Under the pieces are notes generated by a model that was not told the DNA's origin, searched no databases, and saw only the letters and a list, made by a program, of their open reading frames with translations. DNA of 64,000 nucleotides from NCBI GenBank assembly GCA_034231615.1, contig CM067298.1, forward strand, positions 6,802,640 to 6,866,639. The letters run 5' to 3'. This stretch comes from Meghimatium bilineatum (lineage: Eukaryota > Mollusca > Gastropoda > Stylommatophora > Philomycidae). Of this stretch, positions 56,401-64,000 are shown in pieces. The translations under genes were made by a program, and so were the position numbers. Within the stretch, counting starts at the first letter, position 1, and every line of letters starts with the position of its first letter.

Positions 56401-57851
56401 TCTCCAAGTCTTTCATTTGTTTTACTTTGTGATGTATCTTACTTTTGCTATCCATCTGTTGTATTCTGTTTTGTTTAAGGTGGTAGGGTGTTTCTCAGCC
56501 TTCTTCCTAGCCTTTCCCCTCTCTTTGACTGCTTCAACCAGTTCAGGTGTTCAATAGGGTTTTATTTCTTGACCTTTCACCTTGGGATACACTTTTTAGC
56601 TGCTACTAAAATTATTGTGCAGATTTTGCTATATGTTACATGTTCATGTTAGTTTTTCTGCTGATTTCACTGAACCAAGCATCAATTACTTGGTTGTACT
56701 TGGCTTACTTGGTTGTACTTTCATAAAGTTCCAAGATGGCTTTACCATGATTTGTGTCATCTGTGGTTTGGAGACAGTTGTTAAGATTGATCAGTTTTCA
56801 CTGCCCACATCTTTGAGAACTCTGGTGGTGCTGTTGTCTGCTATGTCGGATGAAATAAATGTCAGATAGAGTCAGCTGGCTGAAATGTGTTCCCTGTGTA
56901 ATAGTGTTGGTGGAGTCTCCAAGGTCTGTAATAAGACTAGATTGCAACTGTTGCGCATGTCTTTAATCTCTAGTCCTCTGTTATGAAATGCTTGTTAGCC
57001 AAGTGTTGAAATATGTGCATTAAAGCTGCCAGCTATGATGGTTCAACTTAATTTGGGCTAAAGTTCTGGCAGACTTGTGGATGATGTTGGGGACAGTAAA
57101 TATTGTGCAGTGTATACCAGGTGTTGTTTGTTTTTGTCCCATACTTTTATTCTCTGGTGGTACATCTCCTTAAGAACTGTTGGTTACGGTGACCTGGACA
57201 TAATTTCTAATTAGTGTCATAATGTCCTGACACTTCAGACATTTAAACTTGTGCTGTGTGTAGCTGGATTTCAGATACTAATTCTAGTTTTCATGGATTT
57301 TAGTAGAATTATGCTTTTAATACAGAAGCTGCTATCTACCAATAAGCTTATTTAATTCAGGACTCATTTTTGAATGTATTAATATTTTTTCATAAATAAA
57401 TATTATATTTATATAAGCTGATGAGACCTCTCTTTCAGTATTTATATAAGCTGATGACACCTCTCTTTCAGTAGTGGAAGAGATGTTTAAAATTCTTGGC
57501 TTATAAAGGGTAATATACAGTAAGTCTACATATACATTAAGTCTATATATATATATAAAGTTTATATATACAGCAAGTCTATTACATCCACAACCTGTAC
57601 AGAAAGGCTATCATCTAATATTATGAGAAAAAAAATAACATAAATGATGTAAATGTTAAATTGCTAAATTTGGTTGAAAATGTAACATTCTACAGTAAAA
57701 CCTTACAGATTGACAGGGATAGAAGTAGGGCCTATATATTCATACCTTTTCTTGTGAAATCTTTCTGATATGAGATGGAGAAGGTAAGCTTCTTATTTCT
57801 GATATATTGTGGTTTCCTGTTGTTCTCATAATCTTATGAACTGTAGTCATA
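43856..57851 (-). CDS. Coiled-coil protein of unknown family, five exons, possibly 5'-incomplete
   Basis: Exons 57851-57746, 52426-52358, 49174-48971, 47665-47539 and 44463-43856 join with GT-AG borders and matching phases into 370 residues, counted from the first ATG (57850-57848). Residues about 36-165 are a charged, heptad-like coiled coil (QDLQQKIQELELALAISE, LKLKKRNRELTRKIFEL). A second coiled coil spans about 190-232. The last 140 residues are Ser/Asn-rich and disordered, with an acidic SDSDSDWDEG. No signal peptide or membrane segment is present. I do not recognise the family; a structural, cytoskeletal or centrosomal role is only the usual guess for such proteins. The first exon starts T-ATG directly after an acceptor, so either the ATG is the start with a spliced 5' UTR, or more coding exons lie beyond the window. 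Confidence 0.8.
44512..44665. repeat. 25-bp minisatellite, 6 copies, next to the last coiled-coil exon
   Basis: Units acaatatgtttactagaaat plus gtata. It starts about 48 nt upstream of the acceptor at 44465. Confidence 0.96.
44731..44884 (-). mobile_element. SINE family A-like copy
   Basis: The minus strand ends gagtttgagaatgaacgctgaagaagaa, here split at 44731-44755, with an internal aactacatcctgctgg segment. It is in intron 4 of the coiled-coil gene. Confidence 0.6.
44900..46640. other. Coiled-coil gene intron 4, nothing firm recognised
   Basis: Contains a two-copy repeat of aaatttaaattcctctctgg (45539-45595), a segment shared with 9506 (45757 on), and otherwise AT-rich sequence. Confidence 0.5.
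46640..46830. repeat. 36-bp minisatellite, about 5 copies
   Basis: Units cctattattgtcatagagta plus ttgtcatacgtacata. As 36 is a multiple of three, short frames stay open on both strands; none is a gene. Confidence 0.95.
47428..47530. repeat. 34-bp tandem repeat, 3 copies, at the exon 4 donor
   Basis: Units catgtttcaaacatgtaaca plus caagaaaataacat. It ends 7-8 nt from the donor at 47538-47537 of the coiled-coil gene. Confidence 0.93.
47539..47665 (-). CDS. Coiled-coil gene, exon 4
   Basis: A 127-nt exon after acceptor tatttcag, encoding ALKLKKRNRELTRKIFELRQ and ending LIDN plus one base before gtcagt. The phase-1 end fits the last exon's start. The frame stays open upstream into an adjacent LINE fragment, and downstream for about 22 codons into a 34-bp minisatellite. 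Confidence 0.78.
47690..48480 (-). mobile_element. LINE RNase H domain in intron 3 of the coiled-coil gene
   Basis: The minus strand reads VIIYTDGSVIRY, MTMEIMAATRAFEWV, CILSDYLSMIRKV, then VTFISMPGHVSVRGNERADQ, the whole RNase HI fold with its acidic residues, and a Cys-rich tail (WTCPVCSEDDPM). Two stop codons interrupt it. Its 3' end lies some 25 nt before the exon 4 acceptor and its frame runs into that exon. Confidence 0.82.
48585..48790 (-). mobile_element. LINE C-terminal fragment
   Basis: Reads [40 protein letters not shown] and NVKEGWLLNYILMRKL: same family as 8815-9290 and 40010-40540. Confidence 0.8.
48971..49174 (-). CDS. Coiled-coil gene, exon 3
   Basis: A 204-nt, phase 0-0 exon between acceptor atttcag and donor gtaaatat. 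It encodes LAISESHKLDLQDQIQTLTE, then a charged helix ending DLRNAQNDFRRK. Confidence 0.82.
49339..51475. repeat. 18-bp minisatellite, about 119 copies (2.1 kb), in an intron
   Basis: Units acagtagatgtagcagtt with variants ending aatagct or tagtactc. On minus this reads as a 583-residue Thr/Ser/Val/Ala frame (STVTA, TSTVS repeats), open only because 18 is a multiple of three; it is intronic. Variants are clustered: tagtactc units lie mainly at 50140-51060. Confidence 0.97.
51641..51800. repeat. 51-57-bp tandem repeat, 3 copies
   Basis: Units gttggttcaggctagtttcc plus ttattgcatctatatgttc. The third copy has a 6-nt insertion. Confidence 0.9.
52090..52240. repeat. Dispersed repeat shared with 22000-22235
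   Basis: tatctgacaaggttgagagt to actaatgtcaatgagaaata, colinear with 22110-22225 and, in its first part, with 63375-63420. Confidence 0.65.
52250..52380. repeat. 34-bp tandem repeat covering an exon end and its donor, 4 copies
   Basis: On minus each unit holds acaagaactagagttggct followed by gtaagttg, so the last 19 nt of exon 2 and its donor occur four times. Donor GTs lie at 52357, 52323, 52289 and 52255. Confidence 0.95.
52358..52426 (-). CDS. Coiled-coil gene, exon 2
   Basis: A 69-nt, phase 0-0 exon encoding AEEDLMKVSIQDLQQKIQEL and ELA. The donor at 52357-52356 (gtaagttg) is the first of four near-identical donors 34 bp apart; only this one keeps the frame open into exon 3. Confidence 0.8.
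52520..52730 (-). mobile_element. LINE 3'-end fragment
   Basis: The minus strand gives RHKETQ, then EGTVLEKKSREKQRIRRADD and HCTEPRVLQSGSF in shifted frames, a typical non-LTR element tail. Confidence 0.6.
52938..53030. repeat. 14-bp tandem repeat, about 6 copies
   Basis: Units gatgaatggcatct. Confidence 0.93.
53180..53530 (-). mobile_element. LINE C-terminal fragment
   Basis: Decayed frames on minus: KLECGSLED, KFHGQPRKLM and SRFLGNVMRKAKL-like, the thumb and tail of an RTE-like element. Confidence 0.6.
53540..54370. other. Coiled-coil gene intron 1, nothing recognised
   Basis: AT-rich, with no assignable open frame or repeat. The LINE to its right may reach into 54120-54370 in decayed form. 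Confidence 0.45.
54380..57290 (-). mobile_element. Older LINE, split by a younger insertion at 55408-56347
   Basis: On minus, 57290-56348 has endonuclease-like pieces (LGDSTNTITQGTHFSQLTLS, DIYFI) and a linker with KAWRL. After the insertion, 55407-54380 continues with RGKAWRLLHNLEGKYTKTNP, then reverse-transcriptase parts: FIDLEQAYDKVWRKGPLLMN, GKMSKWIQAFLTN and PLFADDLTIWTTDRYP. Many frameshifts. Without the insert the order is endonuclease then reverse transcriptase, as expected. Confidence 0.82.
55408..56347 (-). mobile_element. Internally deleted LINE copy with 14-bp target-site duplication
   Basis: Flanked by agtctccaggcttt at 55394-55407 and 56348-56361. On minus its 5' 210 nt are non-coding, apart from a short frame starting at an ATG near 56176. 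At about 56137 it jumps into RNase H coding (GKFCNNYDAEIQAISVAAKK, VVFLTDARSVLQAL, MQWIPSHCGIPGNEKADQLA) with the C-terminal CTCGQASQSAKHILQ, and it ends with a GAA-rich tail. Reverse transcriptase is deleted. The RNase H part is very close to 60544-61179, so the copy is young. Confidence 0.85.
57746..57851 (-). CDS. Coiled-coil gene, first exon seen
   Basis: A 106-nt exon between acceptor ctttcag and donor gtatgaat, encoding MTTVHKIMRTTGNHNISEIR and onward to SQEK. It ends in phase 0. A 43-bp minisatellite begins about 20 nt upstream of its acceptor. Confidence 0.75.
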
Positions 57852-57870
57852 CTGAAAGAAATAAACATAA

Positions 57871-58425
57871 CAATTATGCAATGATTAATGTACTTGAGAG
57901 ACTTGTGATACAGCAATTATGCAAGGATTAATGTACTTGAGAGACTTGTGATACAGCAATTATGCAAGAATTAATGTACTTGAGAGACTTGTGATACAGC
58001 AATTATGCAAGGATTAATGTACTTGAGAGACTTGTGATACAGCAATTATGCAAGGATTAATGTACTTGAGAGACTTGTGATACAGCAATTATGCAAGGAT
58101 TAATGTACTTGAGAGACTTGTGATACAGAAATTATGCAAGGATTAATGTACTTGAGAGACTTGTGATACAGCAATTATGCAAGGATTAATGTACTTGAGA
58201 GACTTGTGATACAGCAATTATGCAAGGATTAATGTACTTGAGAGACTTGTGATACAGCAATTATGCAAGGATTAATGTACTTGAGAGACTTGTGATACAG
58301 CAATTATGCAAGAATTAATGTACTTGAGAGACTTGTGATACAGCAATTATGCAAGGATTAATGTACTTGAGAGACTTGTGATACAACAATTATGCAAGAA
58401 TTAATGTACTTGAGAGACTTGTGAT
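57871..58425. repeat. 43-bp minisatellite, about 13 copies
   Basis: Units agcaattatgcaaggattaa plus tgtacttgagagacttgtga. It begins about 20 nt upstream of the acceptor of the first coiled-coil exon seen. Confidence 0.97.
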
Positions 58426-58429
58426 AAAC

Positions 58430-59040
58430 ACGTTATACATTATATTATAAGATACAGTAAAATCTCATCATAACCACTTGGTCTAGACCAATGAAATATG
58501 TATGTAATAACAGAAAGTTGTTATAAACAACAAAGAATAAATATAATTTTGAGGATTTTGAAAAGTATTGTTATATAGGGAAATTTGCTATAAAAGGATG
58601 CTCTATAGAATGATTCATACTGCCTTATATAACCAAAATAGACTTCTGTCTTAGGGTCGTGCCTCAGCTAAGAGGCTTAATCCCCATTTAATAAACAAAC
58701 AAACAAGGATTCCCCTGTATATGAAACCTTATAAAATCCCATTAGATACTCCATATAAAAAAGGTAATGATATGAAGAGTAATTTTATAATATTTAAACT
58801 ATTCAAAAATATGTGTTATTGTTGTGGCATCATTGCAGTCTTTTCAACAAACCAATATCTGCTCAGTCTCGAATAACAGAGATATGAAAGTCTATACATA
58901 CTGATTGTTGCTATGGGTTACTGGTTAAACACATTCTATTTTATCCCTGTATTGTACTTTCCATCTGTTGGATGGAAAGGAAACAACAGATGCAATGACT
59001 GAACCTTTTGAAAAAAGATGTAAAATAGGGTCTTAACAGC
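58430..59040. other. Intron or intergenic, nothing recognised
   Basis: AT-rich, no coding evidence. An upstream exon of the coiled-coil gene was looked for here and not found. Confidence 0.45.
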
Positions 59041-59049
59041 CTCAAAGCA

Positions 59050-59450
59050 GAGAAAAATCGTTACATGTGAAATGAAGTGTCTGAGAAAAGCTGCAATGGT
59101 TTAATAAACTAGAAAAATAAGAAATGAAGAAATTAGAAAAAGAATTGGTATAATATCATGTATTGAGCATATCAAAAGACAGCAAATAAAATGGTTTGGT
59201 CACCTTATGAGAATGAACCCAAACCAAATACCAATAAGAGCATATAACAAAAGAATATCTGAACATACAGCCAAAGGTAGACCAAGAAAACAGTGGATAG
59301 AATACATCAAGATAAACTTGAACAAACATGGTCTTAATGCAACCAAGATGACACATCAAGCCTTGGAATTACAGCTGAAGCTCCCACCCCTTCCCTTACT
59401 GACAAGTGTGGATAATATCAACCATAATTTACCTGGGGATAGACAATAGT
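59050..59450 (+). mobile_element. LINE 3' end, same family as 38160-39560
   Basis: Reads KIVTCEMKCLRKAAMV, then HIKRQQIKWFGHLMRMNPNQ, IPIRAYNKRISEHTAKGRP and QWIEYIKINLNKHGLNATK, matching the tail of the 38160 element residue by residue with few changes. It ends acctggggatagacaatag and passes into a tandem array. Confidence 0.88.
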
Positions 59451-59790
59451 TGTACTTTCCCACTGGTATATTTGACCATCATTCACCTGGGGATAGACAA
59501 TAGTTGTACTTTCCCACTGGTACATTTGACCATCATTCACCTGGGGATAGACAATAGTTGTACTTTCCCCACTGGTACATTTGATCATCATTCACCTGGG
59601 GATAGAGGATAGGTGTACTTTCCCACTTGTACATTTGATCATCATTCACCTGGGCATATATGATAGTTGTACTTTCCCACTGGTACATTTGACCATCATT
59701 CACCTGGGGATAGACAATAGTTGTACTTTCCCCACTGGTACATTTGACCATCATCCACCTGCAGATAGATGATAGTTGTACTTTCCCACT
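59430..59790. repeat. 54-bp satellite built on a LINE 3' end, about 7 copies
   Basis: Units contain cattcacctggggatagaca followed by atagttgtactttcccactg. The first half equals the last bases of the LINE ending at 59450 and of the one ending at 38160. Period 54 keeps frames open on both strands (a 177-residue minus frame is an artefact). Confidence 0.9.
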
Positions 59791-59889
59791 GGTACATTTG
59801 ATCATAAACTTCTTCCAGTACAGTACATATGTATCATCAAATTGCCACATTCTCCTTGAACTTGGGGAGATTATTATATAAATTAGTAT

Positions 59890-60225
59890 GTCTTCTTCTT
59901 CTGCATTCGTTCTCAAACTCCTGCAGATTAGCAGGATGAAGTGTGAAGAGCAGAATATGTTGTGTTGTGGTTTACAGCATAGATGTGCTATATGCACATT
60001 TCGGCTTGACACATCCAACGTCAGCATGACTTCTGGGTCACTTTGACCTTCTGTGGGATAGGACAACCAACTCCTTCCTCAAATCTTCTTTAATCACCTC
60101 TTGTTACATGCATGGCAAGTGACAGTGTCCGCATTCTTTGCTGAAAACTATGACACAACACATTCCATTATCCGAACTACAGGTACATCCTGTTAATCTG
60201 CAGGAATCTGAGAATAAACACATAA
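59890..60225 (-). mobile_element. SINE family A, minus copy with an abutting plus-strand 3' fragment
   Basis: 59890-60130 on minus is colinear with 13972-14252 (3' end gaacgaatgcagaagaagaa). 60138-60225 repeats the 3' part in plus orientation (acaacacattccattatccg to ctgcaggaatctgagaata), so the two face each other. Confidence 0.78.
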
Positions 60226-60506
60226 GAAAAAATCCGCACCCCTCCCCTTCCTAATTGTGTTCCCCAAGAAAGGTCACAAAACTGTTTAGAGGAATAATTC
60301 TCTAAACATAGGAGTGACTTTTTTCTTAAGTAGGCAACTCTGTCTTGGGGCTGGTGACCACAGTACAGTTCACTGATGAAATCCATAATAGCATCTGACT
60401 TCAAACGCAGAACAAGGAAGAAGAAGGCCCTTTGTGTTTCAATGGTTTATTAGAATCTGACATAAGAATTTTACAATAATTATCTTGTGTGTCAATGCAC
60501 ATATTA

Positions 60507-63500
60507 CTTCTTCTTCTTCTTCTTTCGTTCACTTGAAACATGTCTATATCCGCAATTCTGTCTCCTTAATAAAACTCACTGTCTTTTGTAGTTCATACAG
60601 TGTCCCATAGAGCTTTGATTCTAGTGTTGTTTCCTCTGGCCAATATGTCTGCCTCAGCGTTTCATGCTCAGAACACACTTGAAGTATATGTTTGGCACTC
60701 TGTGCTGCCTGTCCACATGTACACATGGCCGTGTTGCCAATCTTGAACTTTGTATACATGTGACTGCGGAGTCGGTTGTGTCCTGCTCTGAGACGTAGAA
60801 TTATAACTTGTTCTGATCTGTTCATAATTTGATAGTCATCTTGTGTTGGTGTTTGTGGTTTTCTTATTGACTTGATCATCTGTTTTTTATGATGGTAGTT
60901 GATTGGTATATCTGGTTGGTCTTCGGCAGCACCTTCCTTAGCCAGTTGGTCTGCTTTTTCATTTCCTGATATTCCACAGTGAGAGGGTATCCACTGCATG
61001 GTTACCCTATACTGGTAAGACAATTCGCTAAGTAATTTTTTCATGTCTGTTAGTTTTCCAGACTGGAGAGCGTGAAGCACTGACCTTGCATCTGTCAGGA
61101 ATACCACAGGCTGTAGGCCAGAGTTGGAGTTCAGCAGTTTTTTTAGCTGCCACACTAATTGCCTGGATTTCTGCATCATAATTATTGCAGAATTTCCCTG
61201 TTGGTGTTCTGATTGTATCTCTAGGCTTGTGTGGATATTCTATATATACACCTGCACCTCCATTCCTCACAGCATTCTGTGCTGACCCATCTGTGTACAC
61301 TCTGACCCATATATCTTGTGAATATTCCTCATCCAGGAAACTGAGGGTGACTGTCATTCGCTGCACACTGTTCTGTTCGTCCTCGCTTAGTATTCCTTTC
61401 ACATGGGTCTGAATGTATATTGGCATTCCATGGCTTTCACTCCACGGGGTTTGTTCTGGTACAGACCTTAAGGGGCTGTCAACTTCAGGTAGGTCTGTAA
61501 GTTGTCTACGGAGTCATTTAGCTTGATGGATAAAGCTGCTCCTTTTCAGTCGCTCCATTGCTAGATTTTGGAATCTTTCCTTCATTGGATGACTACACTG
61601 AAACTTTTCTGCTTGAATTAGTACTTTTGTGTCTCTGTGTTCGCCAAGTGTTTACATTCTTCCCATTTTCTGCATCTCTGCTATGGGTGTTGATTTCATT
61701 GCTCCCAACATTATTCTAAGTGCCTGGTTTTGCACTTTATCTAGATCTTGTAATGTGGTGTTTGATGCAGGACACCACGCAGCTGAACAATATTCCAGGT
61801 GTAGTCTTATGCCTTGCTGGTAAACTTTACTGAGTATATTCCCACTGGCTCCCCATGTGGTTCCACTTAGTTTTCTCAGGATAGCTAACTTCCTCCTGGC
61901 TTTTGTTGTTGTTTTGATTATGTGCTGCTTCCATGTCAGCTTATCATCAAAGGTAACTCCGAGGTATGTGGGTTGTTTGTCTTCTTTCAAGAGCTCTCCA
62001 TCTATCTTGATATGACCAGCTTTTTGTTTTGGTGAGAGGGTAAAGAGTGTAGTGCTGCACTTATCTGTGTTAATGCTGACGCACCATCTATTTGCCCATA
62101 AGGTTAGGGCATTGATAGCTCTTTGTATTTGTTTAGTGGCCACTGTTGCATGTTTTTCCGTGCACCAGATCACCAGGTCGTCAGCATACATTGCCACTTT
62201 GATCCCGTGTGGTAGTTCAGCAACTAGGTCATTGATGTAAACCAAGAAAAGTGTGGGTGACAGGACTCCTCCCTGGGGGACTCCATGACACAGTAGAACT
62301 TTCTTGCTCTTGCGTCCATCTAATTGTACCCTGGCTCTTCTATTATGCAGGTATGCTTTTACCCATTTGTACATTCTTGAGCTAACTCTGCAATTTCGCA
62401 ATTTCTTTAAGAGCCCTTCTTTCCAGACCTTATCAAATGCTTTCCTGAGGTCTATCCATGCTGCTAGTACCAGTTTCTTATCTTGGAAGGCATCTTAAAT
62501 CTCTTGGGAGAGGTAGGTTGTCTGATCTTCAGTAGAGTAGCACTGTCTGAAACCTGCTTGCTGTGATACCAGAAGGTTTTCACTTTCAAGGTACCACTGC
62601 ATCATAAGATTGATAATGCGTTCCATTGTTTTGCATAGACAGATTGTGAGGCTGATGGGCCTGTAGTTGGAGACTGTGTTGCCATCTTTTCCTGATTTGA
62701 GGAGTGGTATCATTATTGCTTCTCTCCACATATGTGGTACATTACCTGTGGACCAGCTTGTGTTAAAGATCTGCAGTAGCTTTGCTCTTGCTGCAATTCC
62801 CAGGTTTCTAATCATTTCATTGGACACTCCATCAGCTCCAGGGGACTTTTTCATTTTCAATTTGGATATTGCATGCTACAGTTCTCTCATTGTGATTGGT
62901 GCCTCCATGACTTCAGGTATAGGTTCACCTTGTCCAATGTTTTGCTGGTTCTCTCGAACCTCATGTTGTTTGACTGGGCTGACTTTGACGTTATTGTCTT
63001 CTGCAAAGTAATCAGCTGCATGTTTACCTGTTAAAATGTTTCTATCTTTATAAAGTGTGATCCTGGTATTATTCCTTGTACCTTCATCATTTAGTTGTTT
63101 TACAAGTTTCCATAATTTCCTAGTATCTCTTTCTAGGTTCAGCGACTCTGTTTTTTCTTTCCAGCTGCTCCGTCTGGCTCTTAACTTGGCTCTTTGAAAT
63201 TTAGCCTTTGTTTGCTGATATTTGTTGTGATGTTCTTGGCTAGGTCTGTTCTCTGCCTGCTATCTAGATGTTTCCATCTCATTTTGCAGCTTTTCCAGTT
63301 CATAATTCCAGTAGGGTTTGTAGTTTTTGCTTGCCCCCCCTAGGTATGGTTTTATAAATAACCAAATGGTCAGAGGGTGTCTGACAAAGTGGATGGTGCC
63401 GCAGTAACCTAATGAACAAATAGTCAAGCAAAATGAATTAAACAGGTTACTAAAACACTTACCTTACCTATTAATAAAAATATATAAAAAAGTATAGATA

Positions 63501-64000
63501 AAAAAACATACAATAAAACTAAACAGGACAATTCTCCACGTATCGGCTCAAATTGAACCTTTTTCAAGCGACAAACAACAGAAAACAACACAATAAAAAA
63601 CAAAATAGATGACTAGATTTCATCAAGCCCCGTCTCCATAATGCAGGGATGGCAACGCACCTGTTTAATTCAGATGCGTTGCCATCCCTGCGTTATGGAG
63701 ACGGGGCTTGATGAAATCTAGTCATCTATTTTGTTTTTTATTGTGTTGTTTTCTGTTGTTTGTCTCTTGAAAAAGGTTCAATTTGAGCCGATATGTGGAG
63801 AATTGTCCTGTTTAGTTCTATTGTATGTTTTTTTATATATACTTTTTAATATATTTTTATTAATAGGCAAGGTAAGTGTTTTAGTAACCAGTTTAATTAA
63901 TTTTTGCGTGACTATGGGTATGGTTTTACTAGCAGCATGTAGTATACATCTATTAAATTCACTCACTGCTCTATTGATGTCTTTGTCCAAGTTCATGTCC
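60507..64000 (-). mobile_element. I/Jockey-like LINE with reverse transcriptase and RNase H, nearly intact, runs off the window
   Basis: Minus strand, 5' to 3': linker NLDKDINRAVSEFNRCILHA (63990-63930), a foldback insertion (63355-63916), more linker, then reverse transcriptase: MKKSPGADGVSNEMIRNLG, VSNYRPISLTICLCKTMERI, RVQLDGRKSKKVLLCHGVPQ, GGVLSPTLFLVYINDLVAEL and VAMYADDLVIWC (catalytic YADD). RNase H follows (WVRVYTDGSAQNAV, NYDAEIQAISVAAKK, VVFLTDARSVLHAL, SHCGISGNEKADQLAK), then a Cys-rich end and a GAA tail at 60507. Lesions: stops at about 62879 and 62495, and one extra T in the T run near 61142 that splits RNase H. The endonuclease lies beyond 64000. Confidence 0.9.
63355..63916. 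mobile_element. 562-bp foldback element with 12-bp target-site duplication
   Basis: Flanked by GGTATGGTTTTA at 63343-63354 and 63917-63928, inserted in the LINE linker. After a 65-bp head it is one near-perfect palindrome: arms 63420-63663 and 63671-63916 with a 7-nt loop (tttaatt) and a single inner mismatch. The arms contain ttgaaaaaggttcaatttga and gccgata, similar to the hairpin motif seen at 37400. This suggests two inverted copies of a Penelope-like element end; no coding sequence is inside. Confidence 0.85.

Noticed and set aside
57871-58425. Possible CRISPR-like array (also 1-600, 22595-23169, 43085-43432)
   Set aside because: Units are head-to-tail with no unique spacers, and the genome is animal.
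59533-60066. 177-residue open frame on minus
   Set aside because: Covers the 54-bp satellite and a SINE; the peptide repeats follow the DNA repeat.

Overview
The window is nuclear DNA of an invertebrate animal. Genes are split by GT-AG introns of 0.3 to 5.4 kb, the sequence is AT-rich, and most of it is retrotransposon debris, short interspersed repeats and minisatellites. The mix of LINE remains with RNase H domains, a piggyBac transposon and very many tandem arrays suggests a lophotrochozoan such as a mollusc. That is an inference; nothing here fixes the species. No rRNA gene, functional tRNA gene, CRISPR array or bacterial feature was found.

Two cellular genes can be supported, both on the minus strand. 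The first, at 7999-23391, is a complete nine-exon GALK2 (N-acetylgalactosamine kinase). Its exons join in phase with GT-AG borders to a 459-residue protein that keeps all three GHMP-kinase motifs, Arg43 and Asp190. The second, at 43856-57851, is a five-exon gene for a coiled-coil protein of about 370 residues that I do not recognise. It is upstream of GALK2 in the direction of transcription, and its 5' end may lie outside the window.

Layout: 1-7998, downstream of GALK2, holds a 46-bp minisatellite, a long palindrome, LINE 3' ends and SINEs. 7999-23391 is GALK2, with introns carrying minisatellites (28, 51, 22, 31 bp), SINEs and LINE pieces. 23400-43850 is intergenic and rich in mobile elements: a 5'-truncated LINE (24830-27243), an RNase H fragment (28310-29030), a three-level nest (a LINE split by a piggyBac transposon, itself split by a 683-bp retroposon of unknown type; 30170-34520), and further LINE fragments (35700-40540). 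43856-57851 is the coiled-coil gene; its introns hold a 2.1-kb array of 18-bp units, a four-copy duplication of a 5' splice site, and LINE fragments that include a nested insertion. 57860-64000 holds a 43-bp minisatellite, a LINE 3' end that grades into a satellite, and a nearly intact I/Jockey-like LINE interrupted by a 562-bp foldback element.

Most long open frames in the window are tandem repeats whose unit length is a multiple of three, or decayed transposon reading frames. The points most worth following are the triple nest with its uncharacterised inner element, the foldback insertion, and the concentration of minisatellites at exon edges, including one that copies a splice donor four times.
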